Shown piece after piece: positions 7,410 to 14,298 of a DNA stretch of 24,501 nt. Below the pieces are notes generated by a model that did no database searches, was not told where the DNA came from, and was given only the letters and a program-made list of their open reading frames with translations. The position numbers and the translations under genes were made by a program. The stretch's first letter is position 1. Each line of letters opens with the position of its first letter. The stretch comes from DATEPR01 sp036503065. Lineage in GTDB: Bacteria > Actinomycetota > Actinomycetes > Mycobacteriales > Pseudonocardiaceae. The stretch lies in the NCBI GenBank assembly GCA_036503065.1, contig DASXXM010000325.1:1-24501 (forward strand), written 5' to 3'.

Positions 7410-8192
7410 TCAGTCTGGGGTGATGCCCGGCTGCTTGCCGGTGGTGACGCGTCCCAAGGGGACGGTCACCGGAACGACGCGCACGATGTCGAGGCCGGGC
7501 ACCGGAAAGGTGCCGGACGTGTCGACAAGGCCGAGGCCGCCCGCGCCGGTCGCGCCACCGACGCTGCCGCCGGGCGCGGCCGGCACGGTGACCGGGGACC
7601 ACGGCGCCGGATTGGGCACGGTCGGGACGGGCCGCGGCGCTGCCGGCGGGACCTGGCCGGCGGCCTGTCGCGGCAGGGACCGAACGACCGTCGCCGAGCC
7701 GGCCGGCACCGCCGTGACGATCGTCACGGCGGGCAGCGGCCGGGTCGGCGCCGGGCCGCTGATGGCACCGGACCGACCGACCGGGGCCGACGACGATGTC
7801 GGCGGCCGGGCGGCCAGTGGGGTGACGGGCACGGCCGGGACACGGCTGCCGAGCTGGCCGACCGCGGTGCGCAGGGCACCGGCGACACGGGACATCTCGG
7901 CGGCAGGCGGCGCGGGCAGCTTCGGCACCGCCGACGTGGGACCGGCCGGCAGGTTCGGCACGGTCGGCACGGGACCGGCCGGCAGGGTGATCCGGTCGAG
8001 CAGGCCGGTGACCGGGGCGACCGGGCCGGCGTGCGTGCCTGGGACGTTCAGGTCGGGGAGGCTCGCCGCGGACGCGGTGGCCGAGGAGATCAGCCAGCCC
8101 AGCGCCGTCGCGGCCACGGTGCCGCCGAGGACGAACAGGACACGGGTGAGCAGCCGCGTGATGCGGCCGGTGCCCGTCCTGGTCCTGTCCAC
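7410..8192 (-). CDS. Exported Pro/Val/Ala-rich protein, 260 aa, unknown function
   Basis: The preferred start is GTG at 8192 (complement at 8190-8192), preceded 8 nt upstream by GGAGAGGTGA, an extended match to the anti-Shine-Dalgarno sequence. Upstream in-frame codons look like untranslated leader. Residues ~12-42 (RLLTRVLFVLGGTVAATALG then WLISSATASAAS) form a long signal peptide with a possible AxA cleavage site. The mature part is low complexity, with motifs such as LPAGPVPTVPNLPAGP and repeated PVP/TVP units like those in the tail of the neighbouring giant protein. No Cys, no catalytic motif and no sorting signal are seen. Shared composition and tandem arrangement suggest both contribute to one envelope structure. 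No Pfam family is recognised with confidence. Confidence 0.7.
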   Translation of the reverse strand: MDRTRTGTGRITRLLTRVLFVLGGTVAATALGWLISSATASAASLPDLNVPGTHAGPVAPVTGLLDRITLPAGPVPTVPNLPAGPTSAVPKLPAPPAAEMSRVAGALRTAVGQLGSRVPAVPVTPLAARPPTSSSAPVGRSGAISGPAPTRPLPAVTIVTAVPAGSATVVRSLPRQAAGQVPPAAPRPVPTVPNPAPWSPVTVPAAPGGSVGGATGAGGLGLVDTSGTFPVPGLDIVRVVPVTVPLGRVTTGKQPGITPD

Positions 8193-8237
8193 GGTGGAAC
8201 TCACCTCTCCGTTGCGCTGGTGGCGCCGAGTGTTCGA

Positions 8238-8256
8238 GCGGACACGTACCGTCCGC
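8238..8256. promoter_or_regulatory. Inverted repeat GCGGAC-N7-GTCCGC upstream of the exported-protein gene
   Basis: Perfect 6-bp arms (8238-8243 and 8251-8256) flank ACGTACC, about 46 bp before the GTG start at 8192. This could be an operator or a leader hairpin; no known regulator motif is matched. Confidence 0.35.
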
Positions 8257-8357
8257 ACACTGTCGACGCGACGAGGCTGCCAGGTCGACCGGGTGACGCG
8301 CAGCCCCTGGCCGTGAAGTCGCCCCGATCGTGTGAAAAACACATCGTGTCATTGGCG

Positions 8358-8372
8358 GTCACCGCGAGTAAC
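8358..8372. promoter_or_regulatory. Possible MtrA-type direct-repeat site
   Basis: GTCAC-CGCGA-GTAAC is a 5-mer direct repeat with 10-bp period in the divergent intergenic region. It resembles actinobacterial MtrA boxes (two GTCAC/GTAAC-like repeats one helical turn apart). MtrA controls cell-wall and, in Streptomyces, chaplin genes, which fits the surface-protein genes downstream on the minus strand. This is similarity by eye only. Confidence 0.4.
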
Positions 8373-8413
8373 TACACCGATCAACGAAATGGCACGTCGT
8401 CCGGGCGGCCGGA

Positions 8414-8419
8414 TACGGT
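8414..8419 (+). promoter_or_regulatory. -10 box for leaderless start of the AI-2E-type gene
   Basis: TACGGT lies 6 nt before the GTG at 8426, and no ribosome-binding site is present. This is the spacing expected if transcription begins at the start codon. Confidence 0.5.
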
Positions 8420-8425
8420 TGGCCG

Positions 8426-9598
8426 GTGAGCACCGCCCGCTTCACCGAGGGAACTGACGCCACCCACCGGGTACCGAGGGTGTTGCGCGTCGGTGCCGCG
8501 CTCGGGTGGCGACTGCTGGTCGTCCTCGCCGCGGTGGCCGCGCTCTCCTGGATCCTGGGTTACCTGGCCGTCGTGGTCATCCCGTTGGCGATCGCGCTGC
8601 TGCTGGCGGCACTGCTGGCGCCCGCGGTGGCCAAGCTGGTCGGCCTGCGGGTGCCGCGCGGGGTGGCCACGGCGCTGGTGTTGATCGGCGGGCTCGTCGT
8701 GGTCGGCGGCGTGCTCACGTTCGTGATCACCGAGTTCTCCAACGGCCTGCCCGCCCTGTCCGCGCAGGTGAGCAACAGCATCTCGCAGATCAGCCACTGG
8801 CTGCAGACCGGTCCGCTGCACCTGAGCCAACAGCAGTTGAAGGACGCACTGAACAAGCTGGTCCAGTCGCTGGGCGGCAGCCAGGGCTCGCTCACCGCGG
8901 GCGCGCTCACCACGGCGGTGACCGTCGGCGAGATGCTGACGGCGGTCCTGCTGACGCTGTTCATCCTCATCTTCTTCCTGCACGACGGGAGCAGGATCTG
9001 GTCGTTCGTGATCCGGATCGTGCCGGTCGACGTGCGGGACCGGGTGGACGTGGCCGGCAGGCGCGGGTTCGCCTCGCTGGTCAGCTACGTCCGGGCGACC
9101 GCGGCGGTGGCGGTGGTGGACGCGGTCGGCATCGGCGTCGGCATCGCGATCGTCCGGGTGCCGCTGGCCGTGCCGTTGGCGGCCCTGGTGTTCCTCGCCG
9201 CGTTCATCCCGATCGTCGGCGCGGTGGTCGCCGGCACGGTCGCGGTGCTGGTCGCGCTGGTGGCAAACGGTTTCGTGCCGGCGCTGATCGTGCTGGGCAT
9301 CGTGATCGGGGTGATGCAGTTGGAGAGCCACGTGCTGCAGCCGCTGCTGCTGGGTCGCGCGGTCCGGTTGCATCCGCTCGCCGTGGTGCTGTCCATCGCG
9401 ATCGGGGTGGTGGTCGGCGGGATCGCGGGCGGACTGCTCGCGGTCCCGTTGCTCGCGGTGCTCAACTCCGGCATCCGGTCGCTGCTGCACGACCCGCCGA
9501 TCGTGCCGACCGAGGTGGACGCGCTGGTGCGCAGTTCGGCCCGGCCACCCGATCCGCCGGGCGTGGTCGAGGTCGCGACCGAGAGCGATCCGACCTGA
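8426..9598 (+). CDS. AI-2E/PerM-family (UPF0118) transporter, 390 aa
   Basis: GTG start at 8426. The protein has paired N-terminal membrane segments (ALGWRLLVVLAAVAALSWIL; YLAVVVIPLAIALLLAALLA), a third segment, a soluble stretch at ~105-165 (SAQVSNSISQISHWLQTGPL), and four or five further segments. The C-terminal core contains LAALVFLAAFIPIVGAVVAG and QLESHVLQPLLLGRAVRLHP. The F-I-P-[IV]-V/I-G and Q-x-x-E-x-x-x-x-x-P-x-x-x-G motifs are diagnostic of the family. Members have been linked to autoinducer-2 export or Na+/H+ antiport, but most have no proven substrate. The gene is divergent from the surface-protein genes and followed 40 bp later by the MacS-like kinase. Confidence 0.92.
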   Translation: MSTARFTEGTDATHRVPRVLRVGAALGWRLLVVLAAVAALSWILGYLAVVVIPLAIALLLAALLAPAVAKLVGLRVPRGVATALVLIGGLVVVGGVLTFVITEFSNGLPALSAQVSNSISQISHWLQTGPLHLSQQQLKDALNKLVQSLGGSQGSLTAGALTTAVTVGEMLTAVLLTLFILIFFLHDGSRIWSFVIRIVPVDVRDRVDVAGRRGFASLVSYVRATAAVAVVDAVGIGVGIAIVRVPLAVPLAALVFLAAFIPIVGAVVAGTVAVLVALVANGFVPALIVLGIVIGVMQLESHVLQPLLLGRAVRLHPLAVVLSIAIGVVVGGIAGGLLAVPLLAVLNSGIRSLLHDPPIVPTEVDALVRSSARPPDPPGVVEVATESDPT

Positions 9599-9638
9599 AA
9601 GCGTGACCGGCCCGGCCCGAACCGGTCAGAATGTCCGG

Positions 9639-10781
9639 GTGCCGAAGTCCGCCGAGCTGCGCCGCGACCCGCTCACCCCGTGGTGGCGGGCGGCGGTCGT
9701 GCTACGGGTGCTCACCTACTGCTTCGCGGTCAGCTCGACCGCCGTCTACGACAGCCACTACGCCCGGCCGGCACTGGGCTGGACCGCGGTGGGCATTCTC
9801 GGCGTGTGGACCGTGGTGACCGGCTGGCTCTACCTGCGGGAGGGCAGCCGCTGGTACTGGCTCACGGTGCTGGACCTGGTGGTCGGCTGCACGCTGATGC
9901 TCAGTTCGCGGCTGATCTTCACGCACGAACAGCTGGCCGGCGCCGCGCCGATCCCCGTGATCACCACGGTGTGGGTCAGCGGTGTCGTCGCGGCAGGCGC
10001 GATCCGCACCGGCCCGATCGGTGGCGTCGTGTTCGGCCTTGTCCTCTCGGCGTGCAACTTCGCGACCCACGGCTACGTCGACGTCGACCTGTCCCGGGAC
10101 GCGGTGTTGCTGGTGGTCACCGGACTGGTGATCGGTATGGCGTCGGTGACCGCCCGGCGGTCCGCCGACCAGCTCGCGCACGCGCTGCGGTCCGAGGCGG
10201 CGACCGCGGAACGCGAACGGCTGGCCAGGTCGATCCACGACGGCGTGCTGCAGGTACTGGCGCGGGTACAGCGGCGCGGTGCGGAGCTGGGCGGTGAGGC
10301 GGCCGAACTGGCCCGCCTGGCCGGTGAGCAGGAGGTCGCCCTGCGGTCCCTGGTGGCTGCCGCGCCACCGGAGTCCACAGTGGATGGTGAGGTGGACCTG
10401 CGGGCACACCTGCAGATCCTGACCACACCGAAGGTCGCCGTGTCGGTGCCGGCGACCAGGGTCACGCTGCCTGCCGGTGCCGCGACGGAGTTGGCCGCCG
10501 TGGTGCGCGAGGCGCTGTCGAACGTGGCCAGGCACGCGGGCCCGGACACGCATGCCTGGGTGCTGCTGGAGGATCTCGGCAACGACGTGGTGGTGAGCGT
10601 GCGCGACGACGGCCCCGGCATCCCCGCGGGCCGGCTCGCGCAGGCACGCGCCGAGGGCCGACTCGGCGTCGCCAAGTCGATCCACGGCCGGATGGCGGAG
10701 CTGGGCGGGAACACCGACCTGCGCACCGCGCCGGGCGACGGCACGGAGTGGGAGTTCCGGCTGCCAAGGGGACGCGGATGA
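9639..10781 (+). CDS. MacS-like sensor histidine kinase (DUF5931 + HisKA_3 + HATPase), 380 aa
   Basis: The GTG at 9639 is preferred: a CAGAAT -10-like box lies 6 nt upstream and the protein then opens MPKSAELRRDPLTPWWRAAV, the DUF5931 signature of actinobacterial MacS kinases. An in-frame GTG at 9603 would add 12 residues. There are five or six membrane segments in residues ~15-185. The dimerisation/phosphoacceptor motif RERLARSIHDGVLQVLARVQ has His200 as predicted phosphorylation site. The ATPase has an N-box (REALSNVARHA), G1 box (VRDDGPGIP) and G2-like GRLGVAKSIHGR. It would autophosphorylate and pass phosphate to the overlapping response-regulator gene. MacRS systems in Streptomyces influence morphogenesis and envelope genes; the stimulus is unknown. 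Confidence 0.92.
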   Translation: MPKSAELRRDPLTPWWRAAVVLRVLTYCFAVSSTAVYDSHYARPALGWTAVGILGVWTVVTGWLYLREGSRWYWLTVLDLVVGCTLMLSSRLIFTHEQLAGAAPIPVITTVWVSGVVAAGAIRTGPIGGVVFGLVLSACNFATHGYVDVDLSRDAVLLVVTGLVIGMASVTARRSADQLAHALRSEAATAERERLARSIHDGVLQVLARVQRRGAELGGEAAELARLAGEQEVALRSLVAAAPPESTVDGEVDLRAHLQILTTPKVAVSVPATRVTLPAGAATELAAVVREALSNVARHAGPDTHAWVLLEDLGNDVVVSVRDDGPGIPAGRLAQARAEGRLGVAKSIHGRMAELGGNTDLRTAPGDGTEWEFRLPRGRG

Positions 10782-11443
10782 CGGACGAGCGAATTTCGGT
10801 CATGGTCGTCGACGACCATCCACTGTGGCGCGACGGCGTGGCGCGAGACCTGTCCGAGCGCGGCTTCCGGGTAGCCGCGACCGCGGGGGACACCGAGTCC
10901 GCGGTGCGGATCGCCAGGACGGTGCGGCCCGACGTGGTGTTGATGGATCTCAACCTGGGCACCGGTTCCGGGGTGGCGGCCATCCTGGGCATCGTGGGCG
11001 ACCTGCCGGCGACGAGGGTGCTGGTGCTGTCCGCCAGCGGCGCGCACGAGGACGTACTGGAGGCGGTCAAGGCGGGCGCGTCGGGCTACCTGGTGAAGTC
11101 GGCGTCGGTGGTGGAGTTGGTGGACGCGGTCCGCAGGACAGCGGCCGGCGACGCCGTGTTCACCGCGGGCCTGGCCGGCCTGGTACTGGGCGAGTTCCGC
11201 CGAATGTCCACGGCTCCGGACGACGGCGTGCGCACCCCGGCGCTGACCGAACGCGAGACGGACGTGCTTCGCTTGGTGGCCAAGGGCCTGAGCGCCCGCC
11301 AGATCGCGGAACGCCTGGTGATCTCGCACCGGACGGTGGAGAGCCACGTGCAGTCGACATTGCGGAAGCTGCAATTGCACAATCGGGTGGAACTGGCCCG
11401 CTACGCCATCGAACACGGCCTGGACGGCGAGGTCGCGGACTGA
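10778..11443 (+). CDS. NarL/FixJ-family response regulator (MacR-like), 221 aa
   Basis: The ATG at 10778 overlaps the kinase stop (ATGA), indicating coupled translation; an upstream GTG at 10748 lies inside the kinase gene and is unlikely. The receiver domain has the acidic pair in MVVDDHPLWRDG, phosphoacceptor Asp57 (VVLMDLNLG) and Lys107 (GYLVKSAS). A LuxR-type HTH occupies ~155-210: LTERETDVLRLVAKGLSARQ, then IAERLVISHRTVESHV with the recognition helix. Cognate partner of the preceding kinase. It likely regulates envelope or developmental genes, by analogy with MacR. The DnaA-box cluster begins 2 bp after its stop. Confidence 0.93.
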   Translation: MTDERISVMVVDDHPLWRDGVARDLSERGFRVAATAGDTESAVRIARTVRPDVVLMDLNLGTGSGVAAILGIVGDLPATRVLVLSASGAHEDVLEAVKAGASGYLVKSASVVELVDAVRRTAAGDAVFTAGLAGLVLGEFRRMSTAPDDGVRTPALTERETDVLRLVAKGLSARQIAERLVISHRTVESHVQSTLRKLQLHNRVELARYAIEHGLDGEVAD

Positions 11444-11444
11444 G

Positions 11445-11548
11445 TTGTCAACAAGCCAGGATGGCTTTGACCGGCCCCGATCAAACTTATACACAGGTAC
11501 TTATCCACAGTCCGCTAGGTTATCCACAGCACGCCGGGGTTATCCACA
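11445..11548 (+). promoter_or_regulatory. DnaA-box cluster outside oriC (4-5 same-strand boxes)
   Basis: Perfect TTATCCACA occurs at 11501-11509, 11520-11528 and 11540-11548, with one-mismatch TTATACACA at 11487-11495 and a weaker TTGTCAACA at 11445-11453. All are in the same orientation, with start-to-start spacing 42, 14, 19 and 20 bp. TTATCCACA is the consensus high-affinity DnaA site. Flanking genes are a response regulator and a DUF1707 protein, not dnaA or dnaN, so this is not the usual actinobacterial oriC. A DnaA-titration, replication-control or DnaA-regulated promoter site is inferred. Confidence 0.75.
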
Positions 11549-11823
11549 ACTTTGCCGAAACTACCCCATTCGGGGCTTGACAGGCATAGGGTTGAAAAGG
11601 GCCGAAGCCCCCAGGGATGGGCGGGGGTGTGTCCGCGGCCACAGTGAAGTCAAATTGATCCTGGTCGGCTGCTGGTGTGGAACGGGCTGTTCTGTGGTGT
11701 CTTCTGGCTGGTCAGCGTTCTTGCGGTACTGGTCGGCGCCGCATGCTGGGGTGCCGGGTGGTTGTTGGCTGTGTCTTTGTTGTGGATTGGGCAACTGATA
11801 CCACGGGGGCTAAGAGTTCTTGC
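11549..11823. other. Remainder of gene-free region before the DUF1707 gene
   Basis: This stretch has lower third-position GC than flanking genes and no convincing gene. A small hairpin CCCC-ATTC-GGGG (11565-11576) and a TTGACA hexamer (11577-11582) without a good partner -10 box are the only signals seen. An open frame starting at GTG 11675 runs into the DUF1707 gene; its hydrophobic translation looks like the product of T-rich non-coding DNA. Confidence 0.5.
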
Positions 11824-11829
11824 TACCTT
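11824..11829 (+). promoter_or_regulatory. -10 box for leaderless DUF1707 gene
   Basis: TACCTT lies 7 nt before the ATG at 11837; no Shine-Dalgarno sequence is present. This supports the ATG at 11837 over the upstream GTG. Confidence 0.5.
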
Positions 11830-11836
11830 GATTCTT

Positions 11837-12502
11837 ATGTTCGGTGAACGATCTGCTCGTCGGCGTGGGGCCGGGGCGGTGGTTGTGGATGACATGCGGG
11901 CGTCTGACGCCGAGCGGGAGTACGTGATCGATCTGCTGCAGCGTGCGGTGGGGCAGGGCATGCTGGATCTGGACGAGTTCGGTCAGCGCACCGATATCGC
12001 GCTGGCGGCTCGTACACGGACCGAGCTGAATCGGGTGTTGCTCGATCTGCCGATTTCCGATCAACCGCTGCGTACCGACACCGATGACGTGTTGGTGCTG
12101 CGCAGCACGCTGTCCGAGGTGAGCAGGCGGGGCAACTGGCGGGTGCCGAGCCGTGTGCTGATCATCAGTCGGCTCGGGTCGACGAAGTTGGATTTCACCG
12201 AGGCCGAGTTCAGTGCCGCTCAGGTGACGATCGAACTGGCCGTGACCGGTGGGTCGGTGGATCTGTTGGTGCCGCCGACAACGACCGTGCTCACCACCGC
12301 GGTTACCACGATCGGTGGGCAGATCGTGGAGCGCCGGCAGCCTCCGGTCGCTGCGCTCGGCGGTCCGGTGTTGGTGCTGGCCGGCAAGGTGCGGGCCGGT
12401 GAAGTGCGCATCCGTCGGCCGCGGTTCGGGCCCGCGCTGTTGCGGTTCTCGATCGCGGTCGGGTTGCGGGCGGCCGAGCAGGTTGCCCGGCGCCTTCCCT
12501 AG
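11837..12502 (+). CDS. DUF1707 (SHOCT-like) domain protein, 221 aa
   Basis: The ATG at 11837 gives MFGERSARRRGAGAVVVDDM and then the DUF1707 domain (about residues 20-72: MRASDAEREYVIDLLQRAVG, LDLDEFGQRTDIALAARTRT, ELNRVLLDLP). The rest has alternating short beta strands (KLDFTEAEFSAAQVTIELAV, GGSVDLLVPP) like the LiaF/DUF2154 C-terminal domain of cell-envelope-response proteins. The ORF could start at GTG 11675, adding two hydrophobic segments, but codon usage there is atypical and a leaderless -10 favours 11837. DUF1707 proteins are actinobacterial, often membrane-associated, of unknown function. Its stop lies 11 bp from the ptsI stop in a convergent arrangement. Confidence 0.82.
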   Translation: MFGERSARRRGAGAVVVDDMRASDAEREYVIDLLQRAVGQGMLDLDEFGQRTDIALAARTRTELNRVLLDLPISDQPLRTDTDDVLVLRSTLSEVSRRGNWRVPSRVLIISRLGSTKLDFTEAEFSAAQVTIELAVTGGSVDLLVPPTTTVLTTAVTTIGGQIVERRQPPVAALGGPVLVLAGKVRAGEVRIRRPRFGPALLRFSIAVGLRAAEQVARRLP

Positions 12503-12523
12503 ACCTCCCTGCCCTAGACCTCC
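12497..12523. repeat. 15-bp-period tandem duplication holding both convergent stop codons
   Basis: CCCTAGACCTCC occurs at 12497-12508 and 12512-12523. The first copy supplies TAG (12500-12502) of the DUF1707 gene and the second supplies TAG on the minus strand (12514-12516) of ptsI. Confidence 0.8.
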
Positions 12524-14160
12524 AGTGCGGCGCGGGCCGCTTCCTTTGCGGCGGCTGCGGTTCCGGTGGTCAGCACGGTTCGGGCGACGGTCTGGCAGTC
12601 GTCGAGGCGGACCGTCGCCAGTGCGGCGCCGACGCGGCTGATCGCCGGGGCGTTCATCGAGAGGCTCGCCACGCCGAGGCCGACCAGTACGCAGGCCAGG
12701 GCCGGGTCGGCGGCGGCCTCGCCGCACACGCCTGCCGGTTTGCCCGCTGCCAGGGATGCCTCGCCGACCATGGCGATCAGGCGCAGTAGTGCCGGCTGCC
12801 ACGGGTCGTTGAGTGCGGCGACCGCGCCCACCTGCCGGTCGGCCGCGAAGACGTACTGGGCCAGGTCGTTCGTGCCGAGGCTGACGAAGTCGGTGGCCTC
12901 GAGGACCTCGCGGGCGGTGAGCGCGGCCGCGGGGATCTCGATCATCACCCCGGCGCGCCGGATGCCGGCGGCCCTGGCGCGCGCCACGAACCACTCGGCC
13001 TCGGCCGCGGTGGCGACCATCGGTGCCATCACCGACACGTCGGCACCGCTGTCCGCCGCGGCGGCGGCGATCGCGGCCAACTGCCGGTCGAGCAGGCCGA
13101 CCCGGTCGCGGGCCACCCGCAGGCCGCGGACGCCGAGTGCCGGGTTGGGCTCCGGCTCCTGAGCCAGGAAGCTCAGCGGCTTGTCCGCGCCCGCGTCCAG
13201 TGTCCGCACCACGACCGGCTTGCCGGCGAACGGTGTGAGTACCGCGGTGTAGGCGGCGCGCTGGTCGGCCTCGGTGGGTTCGGTGGTGGCGGAGAGGTAG
13301 CAGAACTCCGTCCGGAACAGGCCCACCCCCTCCGCGCCTGCTGCCGCGCCCGCCTTGGCGTCGTCGGGGCTGCCGACGTTGGCGAGGATCTTCACCCGGT
13401 AGCCGTCGGCCGTGGTGCCGATGCCGTTCCAGTCGGTGGGGCCGGTGTCGACGGCGGCGCGGACGGTGACCGTGCCGGTGGTCACCGCCACCGCGCCGGT
13501 GTCGCCGTCGACGACGAGGCCGGCCGGGTCCGCGTCGAGGATGCCGCGACAGGCGACCACCGCCGGGATACGCAGCGCGCGCGCCAGGATCGCGGTGTGG
13601 CTGGTGGGGCCGCCCTCCTCGGTGACGAGGGCGAGCACCTTGACCGGGTCGAGGCCCGCGGTGTCCGCGGGCGCCAGGTCACGGGCGTACAGCACGCTGG
13701 GGCCGGCCAGTTCGGGCACGCCGGGTGGGGCGACGCCGGTCAGTTCGGCGATCAGGCGGTTGGCCACGTCCTCGATGTCGCGGACCCGTTCGGCCAGGTA
13801 GCCGCCTGCGGCGGCGAGTGCGGCCGCGAACGTGCCGGCGGCTTCGAACACCGCGCGGGTGGCGGGCAGGCCGCGACCGGTGACCAGTTGTTCCGCCTGG
13901 CTGACCAGGGCCGGGTCGGCGGCCATCGCGGCGGTGGTCTCCAGGACCGCGCGGGCCTCGCCCGTCACGGTCGCCGCGGCCTCCTCCAGGCGTCGAGCGA
14001 CCTGTTTCGCGGCCGGGCCGATCCGGGCCGCCTCGGCCGCCGGGTCGGTTGGCGCGGGGCCGGTGGCGGGTTCGGGCAACGGTTCGGCTACCCGAACCGC
14101 GGGCCCAGCCGCCTGGCCCGGGCTGACGCCGACACCTTGTAACGTGGTCGTGCTCGACAT
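12514..14160 (-). CDS. ptsI: PTS Enzyme I, phosphoenolpyruvate-protein phosphotransferase, 548 aa
   Basis: The start ATG is at 14160; the protein opens MSSTTTLQGVGVSPGQAAGP. Enzyme I takes phosphate from PEP in the cytosol and passes it to HPr, starting uptake of PTS sugars such as N-acetylglucosamine. Residues 1-140 form the HPr-binding/N domain. The phosphohistidine loop GGPTSHTAILARALRIPAVV places the active His at residue 188. The PEP-binding TIM barrel has GVGLFRTEFCYL, GVMIEIPAAAL, SLGTNDLAQYVFAADRQ and the Cys in GVCGEAAADPALA. All catalytic motifs are intact. Length is slightly short of the 560-575 usual, normal for actinobacteria. No ptsH or EII gene is adjacent. A dre-like palindrome covers the promoter. 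Confidence 0.96.
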   Translation of the reverse strand: MSSTTTLQGVGVSPGQAAGPAVRVAEPLPEPATGPAPTDPAAEAARIGPAAKQVARRLEEAAATVTGEARAVLETTAAMAADPALVSQAEQLVTGRGLPATRAVFEAAGTFAAALAAAGGYLAERVRDIEDVANRLIAELTGVAPPGVPELAGPSVLYARDLAPADTAGLDPVKVLALVTEEGGPTSHTAILARALRIPAVVACRGILDADPAGLVVDGDTGAVAVTTGTVTVRAAVDTGPTDWNGIGTTADGYRVKILANVGSPDDAKAGAAAGAEGVGLFRTEFCYLSATTEPTEADQRAAYTAVLTPFAGKPVVVRTLDAGADKPLSFLAQEPEPNPALGVRGLRVARDRVGLLDRQLAAIAAAAADSGADVSVMAPMVATAAEAEWFVARARAAGIRRAGVMIEIPAAALTAREVLEATDFVSLGTNDLAQYVFAADRQVGAVAALNDPWQPALLRLIAMVGEASLAAGKPAGVCGEAAADPALACVLVGLGVASLSMNAPAISRVGAALATVRLDDCQTVARTVLTTGTAAAAKEAARAALEV

Positions 14161-14172
14161 GGTCTAGACCAT
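14159..14172. promoter_or_regulatory. DasR-type dre site over the ptsI promoter and start
   Basis: ATGGTCTAGACCAT is a perfect 14-bp palindrome whose core TGGTCTAGACCA equals the core of the Streptomyces DasR responsive element (ASTGGTCTAGACCAST). Two bases of the ptsI ATG (14158-14160) lie within it. The minus-strand -10 box TATGGT (14173-14168) is also part of it, 7 nt from the ATG. A bound GntR/HutC-family DasR would block transcription. DasR controls PTS and GlcNAc genes. Confidence 0.8.
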
Positions 14173-14205
14173 ACCTTTCGCGGAGTGACCGCCAGGAACG
14201 GGGCG

Positions 14206-14223
14206 TGACGTTCCGCAACGTCA
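14206..14223. promoter_or_regulatory. Inverted repeat TGACGTT-CCGC-AACGTCA upstream of ptsI
   Basis: Perfect 7-bp arms with a CCGC loop lie 46-63 bp upstream of the ptsI start and downstream of the mycoredoxin stop at 14299. It may be a short terminator for the mycoredoxin transcript or a second operator. The rest of the 14173-14298 gap shows nothing else. Confidence 0.4.
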
Positions 14224-14298
14224 GCTCCGCAGGCCCACTGATTCGACCATGTCCGCGCCGCACACACCATCCGTCGATCCGGCGCTCGCGGTGAACTG

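Noticed and set aside
5698..8316. 872-residue open frame on the plus strand across the surface-protein genes
   Set aside because: It is antisense to two genes with signal peptides and strong ribosome-binding sites. Its translation is Gly/Ala/Arg/Val low complexity with no domain, as expected from GC-rich shadow frames.
7234..8352. N-terminal extension of the giant surface protein to 8352
   Set aside because: The extension is Arg/Pro-rich shadow sequence across the neighbouring gene; the signal peptide and ribosome-binding site fix the start at 7233.
11445..11548. oriC
   Set aside because: Only four or five boxes, no dnaA or dnaN beside it and no clear AT-rich unwinding element; an auxiliary DnaA-binding locus fits better.
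11675..11836. Extension of the DUF1707 protein with two membrane segments
   Set aside because: Third-position GC is low for this genome and the hydrophobicity can arise from T-rich intergenic DNA; the ATG at 11837 has a leaderless promoter pattern. Not fully excluded.
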